Source of the DNA: an uncultured Sutterella sp.
GTDB lineage: Bacteria > Pseudomonadota > Gammaproteobacteria > Burkholderiales > Burkholderiaceae_F
NCBI GenBank assembly: GCA_937943605.1
Contig: CALEAW010000069.1
Coordinates: 12,838 to 76,837, forward strand
Direction: 5' to 3'
Length of the DNA: 64,000 nucleotides
Part shown: one piece after another, positions 32,989 through 42,500 of the stretch
Layout of the letters: each line of letters opens with the position of its first letter
How positions within the stretch are numbered: the stretch's first letter is position 1
Notes under the pieces: model-generated
What the model was told of the DNA's origin: nothing
Databases searched by the model: none
Seen by the model: the letters and a program-made list of their open reading frames with translations, nothing else
Program-made: the position numbers and the translations under genes

Positions 32989-33605
32989 GCCAGCATCTCC
33001 TCAATCTCAGACACAGCAGCCTTCGTAACCACCACCTTGTCGAAATAAAGGAGGCAGAGCGGATCGGCGTAACGGGTCGGGACAACGAGCACATCCTTCA
33101 TGTTGCGGGAAGCAAGGATGAGGTTGTCATCGAGTTCTTCGGCGCCAACAACGAGAAGAACCTTGTTCTGCAGACCCATCGTCTTGAGCTGCGTGGCAAA
33201 AGCCTTCGTCTTCGGCATTTCAACCTTGAAGGTTTCGACAACAGCGAGACGTTCGTCGGCTACGAGCTTCGACCAAATGGAAGCCATCGCAGCGCGATAC
33301 ATCTTCTTGTTAACCTTCTGGCTAAAGTTTTCATCCGGGGAATTCGGGAAAGCGCGACCGCCTCCACGCCAAACCGGAGAAGACGTCATACCAGAACGGG
33401 CACGACCAGTACCCTTCTGGCGCCATGGCTTCTTGGTGGAATGATGCACAGCTTCACGGGTGAGCTGAGCACGCGTACCAAGACGGGCATTGGCCTGGAA
33501 AGCAACCACAATCTGGTGCACCAGGGCTTCATTGTATTCACGACCGAACACGGCGTCAGCGGCAACAACCGTCTTACCCTGTTCGTTCAGGATATTGAGT
33601 TCCAT
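32985..33605 (-). CDS. rplD: 50S ribosomal protein L4
   Basis: 206 aa. The extended loop KKPWRQKGTGRARSGMTSSP reaches the exit tunnel and is intact. In E. coli L4 also represses the S10 operon. It lies 11 bp after rplC. Confidence 0.98.
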   Translation of the reverse strand: MELNILNEQGKTVVAADAVFGREYNEALVHQIVVAFQANARLGTRAQLTREAVHHSTKKPWRQKGTGRARSGMTSSPVWRGGGRAFPNSPDENFSQKVNKKMYRAAMASIWSKLVADERLAVVETFKVEMPKTKAFATQLKTMGLQNKVLLVVGAEELDDNLILASRNMKDVLVVPTRYADPLCLLYFDKVVVTKAAVSEIEEMLA

Positions 33606-33616
33606 TGTTTCGCTCC

Positions 33617-34261
33617 TTACGCCTTAACAGCCGGACGGACGATCACTTCGCCGCCCTTGGCGCCGGGAACAGCACCGCGAACCAGCAGAAGCTGACGTTC
33701 AGTGTCAACGCGCGCAATGATGAGGTTCTGCGTCGTGCGCTGCACATCGCCCAAATGACCGGCCATACGCTTGCCGGGGAAAACGCGACCCGGATCCTGA
33801 CGGTTACCGATAGAACCAGGGGCACGGGTCGTCACGGAGTTACCATGAGACGCGCGGTTGGACGAGAAGTGATGGCGCTTGATACCACCTTGGAAACCCT
33901 TACCGATGGTCGTGCCGGTCACATCAACCTTCTGACCTTCCGTGAACATTTCGGCCTTGAGAGCCATGCCGGGCTTAAATTCGGCAACCTGTTCAGCTTC
34001 GATATGGAACTCTTTGAGCATGCTACCAGCTTCAACGCCAGCCTTAGCATAATGGCCAGCAAGGGGCTTGCTCACGCGCGTGGGCTTCTTGGAGCCAAAC
34101 GCGACTTGGATTGCATTGTAGCCGTCGGTTTCAACCGTCTTCACCATAGTGACACGGTTATTCGACACATCGAGCACAGTCACGGGAACGGAAACACCGT
34201 CTTCCGTGAAAATGCGCGTCATGCCGATCTTGCGACCGACGATGCCGAGCTTATCACTCAT
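33617..34261 (-). CDS. rplC: 50S ribosomal protein L3
   Basis: 214 aa from ATG 34261 (MSDKLGIVGRKIGMTRIF), with GGAG 7 bp upstream; an ATG four codons earlier is rejected for lack of an SD. The loop GSIGNRQDPGRVFPGKRMAG near the peptidyl-transferase centre includes the Gln methylated by PrmB. Confidence 0.97.
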   Translation of the reverse strand: MSDKLGIVGRKIGMTRIFTEDGVSVPVTVLDVSNNRVTMVKTVETDGYNAIQVAFGSKKPTRVSKPLAGHYAKAGVEAGSMLKEFHIEAEQVAEFKPGMALKAEMFTEGQKVDVTGTTIGKGFQGGIKRHHFSSNRASHGNSVTTRAPGSIGNRQDPGRVFPGKRMAGHLGDVQRTTQNLIIARVDTERQLLLVRGAVPGAKGGEVIVRPAVKA

Positions 34262-34427
34262 TGTTTTCTCCACCCCGGCTACGATTGGCCGGGACCGTTT
34301 TCATGAAAAAGCCAAACTCTCGCGATTGAATAGTTTGGACTGAAAGGCGCGATTGTAGCTGTGAATCTGATTTGTTGCAACCTATTTTGCGACTTTTCTT
34401 TGATACTCAGCTACCAATCTTAATTGA

Positions 34428-34739
34428 TTACTGAACCTTGATCTTGACGTCGACGCCAGCGGGAAGGTCGAGCTTCATGAGAGCGTCAACCGTCTTATCG
34501 GTCGGGTCGACGATGTCCATAAGGCGCTGATGGGTGCGAATTTCGAGCTGATCGCGAGACGTTTTGTTCACGTGCGGGGAACGAAGAATGTCGAAGCGCT
34601 GGATGCGAGTGGGAAGCGGAACGGGGCCGCGAACCACGGCGCCAGTGCGCTTAGCGGTATCAACAATTTCCAGTGCGGACTGGTCGATCAACTTGTAGTC
34701 ATACGCCTTGAGGCGGATGCGAATGCGCTGAGACTGCAT
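34428..34739 (-). CDS. rpsJ: 30S ribosomal protein S10 (NusE)
   Basis: 103 aa. It starts MQSQRIRIRLKAYDYKLID, with the loop RTGAVVRGPVPLPT. S10 also binds NusB and NusG in transcription antitermination. It is the first gene of the S10 operon; a hairpin separates it from tuf. Confidence 0.98.
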   Translation of the reverse strand: MQSQRIRIRLKAYDYKLIDQSALEIVDTAKRTGAVVRGPVPLPTRIQRFDILRSPHVNKTSRDQLEIRTHQRLMDIVDPTDKTVDALMKLDLPAGVDVKIKVQ

Positions 34740-34775
34740 TTCGTATTCCTGTATAAAAGAACAATTAAAAGAACA

Positions 34776-34805
34776 GAGGGAGCGGAGTATACACCCCGCT
34801 CCCTC
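34776..34805 (-). terminator. Hairpin between tuf (first copy) and rpsJ
   Basis: A 10-bp perfect GC-rich stem (GAGGGAGCGG and its complement, 10-base loop) is followed on the minus strand by TGTTCTTTTAATTG. It probably ends the str operon after tuf, at least in part. Confidence 0.65.
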
Positions 34806-34838
34806 GAGCGATCAAGTCAAATTACTGAATTTTTTCAG

Positions 34839-36029
34839 TTATTCGATAACAGAGGCAACGACGCCAGCACCGACGGTGTGACCACCTTCACGGATAGCGA
34901 AGCGGAGACCCTGTTCCATAGCGATCGGGCAGATCAACTTAACGGTCATGGCGATGTTGTCACCAGGCATAACCATTTCAACGCCTTCCGGCAATTCGAT
35001 CGTACCGGTCACGTCCGTCGTACGGAAGTAGAACTGCGGACGATAGCCCTTGAAGAACGGGGTATGACGGCCACCTTCTTCCTTCGTAAGAACGTAAACT
35101 TCGCCCTTGAAGTGGGTGTGCGGGGTGATCGTGCCCGGCTTAGCGAGAACCTGACCACGTTCAACGTCTTCACGCTTCGTACCACGGAGAAGAATACCAA
35201 CGTTGTCGCCAGCTTCACCCTGGTCAAGAAGCTTACGGAACATTTCAACGCCCGTGCAGGTCGTCTTGGCCGTAGCCTTGATACCAACGATTTCGATTTC
35301 GTCGCCAACGTGGATAACACCGCGTTCAACACGACCCGTCACAACCGTACCACGGCCAGAGATGGAGAACACGTCTTCGATCGGCATAAGGAACGGCTGG
35401 TCAACAGCACGTTCCGGCGTCGGAATGTACGTGTCGAGCTGCTTGGCGAGTTCGAGAATAGCCGGTTCGCCGATCGGGCTCTGGTCGCCTTCGAGAGCGA
35501 GCTTAGCGGAACCCTTAACGATCGGGATCGTGTCACCCGGGAAGTCATAGTTGGAGAGAAGTTCGCGAACTTCCATTTCAACGAGTTCGAGAAGTTCTTC
35601 GTCGTCAACCATGTCGCACTTGTTCAAGAAGACGATGATGTAGGGAACGCCAACCTGACGAGCGAGAAGGATGTGTTCACGCGTCTGAGGCATCGGACCG
35701 TCAGCAGCGGAGCAAACGAGAATAGCGCCGTCCATCTGGGCAGCACCGGTAATCATGTTCTTCACATAGTCAGCGTGACCCGGGCAGTCAACGTGAGCAT
35801 AGTGACGCGTTCCCGTTTCGTATTCAACGTGAGACGTGTTAATGGTGATGCCGCGAGCCTTTTCTTCCGGAGCAGCGTCAATCTGGTCGTAAGCCTTAGC
35901 TTCACCACCAAACGTCTTGGAAAGAATCGTGGTAATAGCAGCCGTCAACGTGGTCTTACCATGGTCCACGTGACCGATCGTGCCCACATTAACGTGGGGC
36001 TTGGTACGTTCAAACTTACCCTTGGCCAT
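34839..36029 (-). CDS. tuf: Elongation factor Tu, copy 1 (str operon)
   Basis: 396 aa. EF-Tu delivers aminoacyl-tRNA to the ribosome as a GTP complex. G1 is GHVDHGKTT at about residues 18-26, G3 DCPGHADYVKNM near 81 and G4 NKCDMVDDEE near 136; domains 2 and 3 follow and the protein ends AGVVASVIE. The 1191-bp coding sequence is identical, base for base, to copy 2 at 52119-53309. It lies 48 bp after fusA. Confidence 0.98.
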   Translation of the reverse strand: MAKGKFERTKPHVNVGTIGHVDHGKTTLTAAITTILSKTFGGEAKAYDQIDAAPEEKARGITINTSHVEYETGTRHYAHVDCPGHADYVKNMITGAAQMDGAILVCSAADGPMPQTREHILLARQVGVPYIIVFLNKCDMVDDEELLELVEMEVRELLSNYDFPGDTIPIVKGSAKLALEGDQSPIGEPAILELAKQLDTYIPTPERAVDQPFLMPIEDVFSISGRGTVVTGRVERGVIHVGDEIEIVGIKATAKTTCTGVEMFRKLLDQGEAGDNVGILLRGTKREDVERGQVLAKPGTITPHTHFKGEVYVLTKEEGGRHTPFFKGYRPQFYFRTTDVTGTIELPEGVEMVMPGDNIAMTVKLICPIAMEQGLRFAIREGGHTVGAGVVASVIE

Positions 36030-36077
36030 TTTAGGTCCTTAAGAAAATAGGGGTTACAAAACAGATCTATTGTAATC

Positions 36078-38180
36078 TTACTTGGTCTTGTCGGCGATAA
36101 CAGCATCAGCCACGTTGCGAGGAGCTTCAGCATAGTGCTTGAACTCCATCGTGTACGTTGCACGACCCTGCGTCAAAGAGCGGAGCTGCGTAGCGTAGCC
36201 GAACATTTCAGCCAACGGAACTTCAGCCTTAATGCTCTTGCCGCCACCAACCAAGTCATCCATACCCTGGATCACACCACGACGGGAAGAAAGGTCGCCC
36301 ATAACGTCGCCCATCTTTTCTTCCGGCGTTTCAACTTCAACAGCCATGATCGGTTCAAGGAGAACCGGCGTAGCCTTACGCATACCTTCCTTGAAGGCCA
36401 TCGAAGCAGCCATCTTAAAGGCATTTTCGTTAGAGTCAACTTCGTGGTAGGAACCAAAGTGGAGTGTGACCTTCACGTCAACAACGGGGTAACCAGCAAG
36501 CACACCAGCCTTGAGGGTATCTTCCACACCCTTTTCGACAGCCGGAATGTATTCACGAGGAACCACGCCGCCCTTAATAGCGTCAACGAATTCAAAACCC
36601 TTGCCAGGTTCAAGCGGTTCAAGCTTAAGCACAACGTGACCATACTGACCGCGACCACCAGACTGCTTAGCGAACTTGCATTCAGCATTTTCAACCGTGC
36701 TACGAATGGTTTCGCGATAGGCCACCTGTGGCTTACCAACGCTAGCTTCAACGTTGAATTCACGCTTCATACGATCAACGAGAATTTCAAGATGGAGTTC
36801 GCCCATACCAGAAATAATCGTCTGACCAGATTCTTCATCAGTACGAACACGGAAGGACGGGTCTTCCTGAGCAAGACGATTCAAAGCAAGAGCCATCTTT
36901 TCCTGGTCAGCCTTCGTCTTCGGTTCGACAGCCTGAGAAATCACCGGTTCCGGGAATTCCATACGTTCGAGAATGATAGGAGCGTCGATCGCGCAGAGCG
37001 TGTCACCCGTCGTAACATTCTTCAAGCCAACAGCAGCGGCAATGTCACCAGCTTCAACAAACTTGATTTCCTTGCGGTCGTTAGCATGCATCTGCAACAA
37101 ACGACCAATACGTTCCTTCTGGCTCTTAACGGAGTTGATGACCGTGTCACCAGAGTTAAGTACGCCAGAGTAAACGCGCAAGAAGGTGAGCTGACCAACA
37201 TACGGGTCAGTCATGATCTTGAAAGCGAGAGCGGAGAACGGAGCATTGTCTTCGGCCGGACGCGTTGTCGGCTGTTCATCCATGTCAAAACCTTCAACCG
37301 GCGGAATGTCAACCGGGGACGGCAAGAACTGAACAACAGCATCAAGCATACGCTGGACACCCTTGTTCTTAAAGGCAGAACCGCAAAGCATCGGCTGGAT
37401 TTCGCAAGCGATCGTACGCTGACGGATACCAGCAATGATATCTTCTTCAGACAATTCACCTTCTTCGAGGTACTTGTTCATAAGCTCTTCGCTAGCTTCA
37501 GCAGCGCTTTCAACGAGCTTTTCGTGCCATTCGTTAGCCACATCAACAAGATTGGCAGGAATGTCCACGTAATCGAACTTCATACCCTGGGACTTCGCAT
37601 CCCAAATGATGCCCTTCATCTTAATCAGATCGACAACACCTTCGAACTGATCTTCAGCACCGATAGGCACAACGATGGGCACTGGATTGGCCTTAAGACG
37701 CTTCTTCATTTGGTCATAGACCTTGAAGAAGTTAGCACCAGTACGGTCCATCTTGTTCACGAAGGCAAGACGGGGGACCTTGTACTTATTTGCCTGACGC
37801 CAAACGGTTTCGGACTGGGGCTGAACACCACCAACAGCGCAATAAACCATGCAAGCGCCGTCAAGAACACGCATAGAGCGTTCAACTTCAACGGTGAAGT
37901 CAACGTGCCCCGGGGTGTCAATGACGTTCAAGCGGTACGGTTCCCACTGCATTTCCATACCGCGCCAGAAAGCAGTCGTAGCAGCAGAAGTAATCGTAAT
38001 ACCACGTTCCTGTTCCTGTTCCATCCAGTCCATGGTGGCAGCGCCATCATGCACTTCACCGATCTTATGATTGACACCGGTGTAGAACAAAATACGTTCG
38101 GACGTGGTGGTCTTGCCCGCGTCAATGTGGGCAGAGATACCGATGTTGCGGTAACGCGAAATCGGGGTTTGACGAGCCAT
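36078..38180 (-). CDS. fusA: Elongation factor G
   Basis: 700 aa. EF-G drives translocation and, with RRF, ribosome recycling. G1 is AHIDAGKTTT near residue 17, G3 DTPGHVDFT near 88 and G4 NKMDR near 142; domain IV contains GGRGQYGHVVL near 508. It sits between rpsG and tuf in the str operon. Confidence 0.98.
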   Translation of the reverse strand: MARQTPISRYRNIGISAHIDAGKTTTSERILFYTGVNHKIGEVHDGAATMDWMEQEQERGITITSAATTAFWRGMEMQWEPYRLNVIDTPGHVDFTVEVERSMRVLDGACMVYCAVGGVQPQSETVWRQANKYKVPRLAFVNKMDRTGANFFKVYDQMKKRLKANPVPIVVPIGAEDQFEGVVDLIKMKGIIWDAKSQGMKFDYVDIPANLVDVANEWHEKLVESAAEASEELMNKYLEEGELSEEDIIAGIRQRTIACEIQPMLCGSAFKNKGVQRMLDAVVQFLPSPVDIPPVEGFDMDEQPTTRPAEDNAPFSALAFKIMTDPYVGQLTFLRVYSGVLNSGDTVINSVKSQKERIGRLLQMHANDRKEIKFVEAGDIAAAVGLKNVTTGDTLCAIDAPIILERMEFPEPVISQAVEPKTKADQEKMALALNRLAQEDPSFRVRTDEESGQTIISGMGELHLEILVDRMKREFNVEASVGKPQVAYRETIRSTVENAECKFAKQSGGRGQYGHVVLKLEPLEPGKGFEFVDAIKGGVVPREYIPAVEKGVEDTLKAGVLAGYPVVDVKVTLHFGSYHEVDSNENAFKMAASMAFKEGMRKATPVLLEPIMAVEVETPEEKMGDVMGDLSSRRGVIQGMDDLVGGGKSIKAEVPLAEMFGYATQLRSLTQGRATYTMEFKHYAEAPRNVADAVIADKTK

Positions 38181-38239
38181 TTAAGGTTCCTCACTAAATA
38201 AGCTGCATGAGAGGGAATCCCTCATGCAGCGAATCGAAA

Positions 38240-38710
38240 TTAGAAGCGGAAGTGCGAGAAGGCCTTGTTGGCTTCAGCCATACGATGAACTTCATCACGC
38301 TTCTTCATGGCGCCGCCACGGCCTTCGGCCGCGTCGAGCAATTCGCCGGCGAGACGCTGCGGCATGGACTTTTCAGAACGCTTCTTGGCAGATTCACGGA
38401 GCCAGCGCATAGCAAGAGCCATACGACGGACAGGACGGACTTCAACCGGAACCTGATAGTTAGCACCACCCACTCGGCGGGACTTGACTTCCACCAGCGG
38501 ACGGACGTTGTTGAGAGCGGTGTTAAACACTTCAAGCGCGTTCTTGCCGGACTTTTCTTCGATCTGCTGGAGGGCGCCGTAAACGATACGTTCGGCCACG
38601 GCCTTCTTGCCATCAAGCATGATCACGTTGATGAACTTGGTGATTTCGACGCTGCCGAACTTCGGATCGGCAAGCACTTCGCGTTTCGGTACTTCGCGAC
38701 GACGGGGCAT
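38240..38710 (-). CDS. rpsG: 30S ribosomal protein S7
   Basis: 156 aa. It starts MPRRREVPKREVLADPKFGS and has the helix region VEVRPVRRMALAMRWL. S7 organises the 16S 3' domain and in E. coli represses the str operon at the rpsL-rpsG gap. The gap here contains two hairpins. Confidence 0.98.
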   Translation of the reverse strand: MPRRREVPKREVLADPKFGSVEITKFINVIMLDGKKAVAERIVYGALQQIEEKSGKNALEVFNTALNNVRPLVEVKSRRVGGANYQVPVEVRPVRRMALAMRWLRESAKKRSEKSMPQRLAGELLDAAEGRGGAMKKRDEVHRMAEANKAFSHFRF

Positions 38711-38742
38711 TTGAATTTCCTCTTTCGTGTCTTCAGTCTATA

Positions 38743-38796
38743 TCCACAATTTTGATATTTGTGGACAATTTTGGATAAAGCGATCCCATGGATCGC
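38743..38796 (-). promoter_or_regulatory. Two hairpins in the rpsL-rpsG gap, candidate S7 control site
   Basis: TCCACAA (38743-38749) pairs with TTGTGGA (38759-38765), and GCGATCC (38780-38786) with GGATCGC (38790-38796). In E. coli the same intercistronic gap is the translational operator for S7. The position supports this, but I cannot match the known binding determinants by eye. Confidence 0.35.
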
Positions 38797-38861
38797 GACT
38801 TACTCGGTTGCTCAATTTTCGTTGACTCAACCGTTTGTCCACGGCGTGACGCCGCGAAATA

Positions 38862-39239
38862 TTAAGCGGCCTTCGGGCGCTTGGCACCGTACTTGGAACG
38901 GGCCTGCTTACGATCCTTGACGCCCTGGGTATCCAGAGAGCCACGAACGATATGGTAGCGAACACCAGGAAGGTCCTTCACACGACCGCCGCGAATCAAC
39001 ACGACAGAGTGTTCCTGGAGGTTGTGGCCTTCACCACCGATGTACGAAATAACTTCGAAACCGTTGGTCAGGCGCACCTTGGCGACCTTACGAAGAGCAG
39101 AGTTCGGCTTCTTCGGGGTCGTGGTATACACACGAGTGCAAACGCCACGCTTCTGCGGGCAGTTCTTAAGAGCGGGGCTCTTGCTCTTGTCGTGCGTGAG
39201 CTCACGGGGCTTGCGAACAAGCTGGTTAATAGTAGGCAT
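38862..39239 (-). CDS. rpsL: 30S ribosomal protein S12
   Basis: 125 aa. It starts MPTINQLVRKPRE. KKPNSALRKVAKV (Lys43 region) and GRVKDLPGVRYH (Lys88 region) are wild type, so no streptomycin-resistance change is seen. It is the first gene of the str operon. Confidence 0.98.
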   Translation of the reverse strand: MPTINQLVRKPRELTHDKSKSPALKNCPQKRGVCTRVYTTTPKKPNSALRKVAKVRLTNGFEVISYIGGEGHNLQEHSVVLIRGGRVKDLPGVRYHIVRGSLDTQGVKDRKQARSKYGAKRPKAA

Positions 39240-39383
39240 AAACGTCCGTCTAAAACTAAAAAAAGACCTGTCTACAACAGGCTATGGTTATAAACGCTTC
39301 AGAAGCACCTATTCTCCCCGAACAACCTAGCCGCAGAGGCAAAACGGCGATTCGTAATAGTCAATACTTCTGAAAAGCATGTG

Positions 39384-39413
39384 ATTTTCGATCAAAACAC
39401 TGCACTCTGTCAA
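39384..39413 (-). promoter_or_regulatory. Predicted str operon promoter
   Basis: On the minus strand a perfect TTGACA (39408-39413) and GAAAAT (39384-39389) are 18 bp apart. This is downstream of the rpoC terminator and about 145 bp before rpsL. Confidence 0.5.
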
Positions 39414-39437
39414 GTGCTAGTGCACGATTTTTATAGT

Positions 39438-39469
39438 AAAAACGCCCACACCTATTACAGATGTGGGCG
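39438..39469 (-). terminator. Terminator after rpoC
   Basis: Arms CGCCCACA and TGTGGGCG (39443-39450, 39462-39469) pair with an inner extension, followed on the minus strand by TTTTTACTATAAAAA. It closes the rplKAJL-rpoBC transcript. Confidence 0.8.
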
Positions 39470-39501
39470 CAAATCATCGATTGATAAAAATCTAATCTAG
39501 A

Positions 39502-42500
39502 TTATTTGTCAGATTTCTGCTCTTCGTCAGTTTGCGTTAATGGTGCATTTAAAGCAGCAAACGGGTCAACTAAAGCAGTTGGTTGGCTAAACAGTTCTGG
39601 CGTAACTTCTGCTTCGTACACTGCCTCTTCAGCCTCATGACGTTCAGCTAATTCACGAGCCTTATGGGCATTGTGGTAAGCCAAACCAGTACCAGCAGGG
39701 ATCAAACGACCCACAATGACGTTTTCCTTCAGACCACGCAACTCGTCACGTTTACCCATGATGGCAGCTTCAGTCAGAACGCGCGTCGTTTCCTGGAACG
39801 AAGCGGCAGAAATAAAGCTATCAGTCGACAACGAAGCCTTGGTAATACCTAAAAGGATATTGTCATAGGTCGCTGGACGACCTCCTTCTGCAACCACGCG
39901 ATCGTTTTCGTCCAACATTTCCGAACGCTCAACCTGCTCGCCAGTGATGAAGTGTGTATCACCAGGATTGGTAATCTGAACACGGCGAAGCATCTGACGC
40001 ACAATCACTTCAATGTGTTTGTCGTTAATCTTCACACCCTGGAGACGATAAACGTCCTGGACTTCGTCAACGATATAGCGCGCTAGTTCTTCAATGCCAA
40101 GCAAGCGAAGAATGTCATGTGGGTCTACAGGCCCGTCGACCACTTCTTCACCCTTCTGAACAACCTGACCATCATGAACAAGAACCGTCTTATCCTTGCT
40201 AATCAAGGTCTCATGAGCAATACCATCACTGCCAGTAATGATTAAACGCTGCTTGCCCTTAGTTTCCTTACCAAAAGTCACGGTACCAGTAACTTCGGCC
40301 AACATACCAGCATCCTTCGGGCTGCGGGCTTCAAACAACTCAGCCACGCGCGGAAGACCACCGGTAATATCTCGCGTCTTTTGAGATTCAACAGGAATAC
40401 GAGCAAGGACTTCACCCATGCCAATTTCCTGTCCGTCACGAACCACAACAAAAGCACCAACAGGCAACTGAATCGTCACAGCGTGATCAGTACCCGGGAT
40501 CTTAACTTCATTGCCATTTTCATCGAGAAGATGGACTAATGGACGCAAAACCCCAGCGGTCGGAGCCTTACCCTTCGCAGCTTTGGTCGTTGTCGAACGC
40601 TTCGGGTCAATCACGACAAGACTGGTCAAACCAGTAACTTCGTCGACCTGATTCATTACCGTAACGTTTTCAATGACGTTTTCGAACTTAATCTTACCCG
40701 CGTATTCAGTGATAATCGGACGCGTCATCGGATCCCAGTTCGCCAACATCTGACCCGCCTTAATTTCCTGGTCAGGCATGACAAGCAAGGTGGCACCGTA
40801 AGGAACCTTATGGCGTTCACGTTCACGACCGTTTTCGGTAATTACGATTTCGCCAGAACGGGAAATAACGACGAGGTCACCCTTAGCGGAACGCACATAG
40901 CGCATGGATGCCGAGTAGGACACGACACCAGCGGACTTAGCTTCAACACTAGAAGCAACCGCAGCACGAGATGCAGCACCACCAATATGGAACGTACGCA
41001 TAGTCAACTGAGTACCAGGTTCACCGATGGACTGAGCGGCAATCACACCAACAGACTCACCAGCATTGACCAGCGTACCACGACCTAAATCACGACCATA
41101 GCACTTAGCACAGAGACCATAACGCGTTTCACATGTCAACGGCGTACGAACCTTGATCATGTCGATACCGAGCTTGTCGATCAGATCACAGTAATCTTCA
41201 TCGATCAACGTACCAGCTGGAATAACCACTTTGTTCGTATCAGGATTTTCAACATCCAAAGCCGTCACACGTCCAAGCACACGATCTCGCAAGGCCTGAA
41301 TCACTTCACCGCCTTCTACAAGCGCGCGCATTTCAACACCGTGATCCGTACCGCAATCGTCTTCGACAACAACAAGGTCTTGTGTGACGTCAACGAGACG
41401 ACGTGTCAAGTAACCCGAGTTAGCTGTCTTCAAGGCCGTGTCAGCCAAACCTTTACGCGCACCGTGAGTAGAAATGAAGTACTGAAGAACGTTCAAACCT
41501 TCACGGAAGTTAGCTGTAATCGGAGTTTCAATAATGGAACCATCAGGCTTAGCCATCAAACCACGCATACCAGCCAACTGGCGAATCTGAGCGGCGGAAC
41601 CACGAGCACCAGAGTCAGCCATCATGTACACGCTGTTGAAAGATTCCTGACGAACCTTCTTACCATGACGGTCAACTGTTGGCTCAGTAGACAGTTCGGT
41701 CATCATGACCTTACCAACCTGATCAGCTGTACGCCCCCAAATGTCCACCACCTTGTTGTAGCGTTCACCCTGAGTCACAAGACCTGACGTGTACTGCGCT
41801 TCAATTTCCTTCACTTCCTGCTCAGCCGCACGAACCAACTGTTCCTTCTGAGCGGGCACAGCCATGTCGCCAACACAGATAGAAATACCTGCACGCGTAG
41901 ACAAACGATAGCCATTATCCTTGAGCTTATCAGCAAACATGACCGTGGCACGTAAACCACACTTACGGAAGCAACGGTTGATCAGCTTAGCAATTTCCTT
42001 CTTCTTAAGGGTGATATTCAATTCCTTGAAACTCATCCCCTCAGGAAGGATTTCGGACAAGAGGGCACGACCCACCGTCGTCTCATAACGAACAATACGA
42101 GCCGTCTTTTCCCCTGTTTCCTTGTCAAGTTCATACTCACGAATACGAACCGTACAACGCGTCTGAAGTTCAACAACCTTGTTATCCCAGGCACGCTGAA
42201 CTTCAGCCACATCGGCAAAGAACATCCCTTCGCCCTTGCCGTTGATCTTTTCACGTGTCGCGTAGTAAAGACCCAGCACCATGTCTTGAGACGGAACAAT
42301 GGACGGATCACCGTTAGCAGGGAACAACACATTGTTCGAAGCCATCATCAAACCGCGAGCTTCAAGCTGTGCTTCCAAAGAAAGCGGCACGTGAACAGCC
42401 ATCTGGTCACCGTCAAAGTCAGCGTTGAAAGCAGCGCAAACCAGCGGGTGCAACTGAAGTGCCTTACCTTCGATAAGCTTCGGTTCAAAAGCCTGAATAC

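Noticed and set aside
34530..38201. Very long open frames (506 and 688 codons) on the plus strand opposite tuf and fusA, and a 438-codon one opposite the second tuf
   Set aside because: They are shadows of highly expressed minus-strand genes: strong codon preference avoids codons whose complements are stops. No conserved protein motifs and no SD sites were seen.
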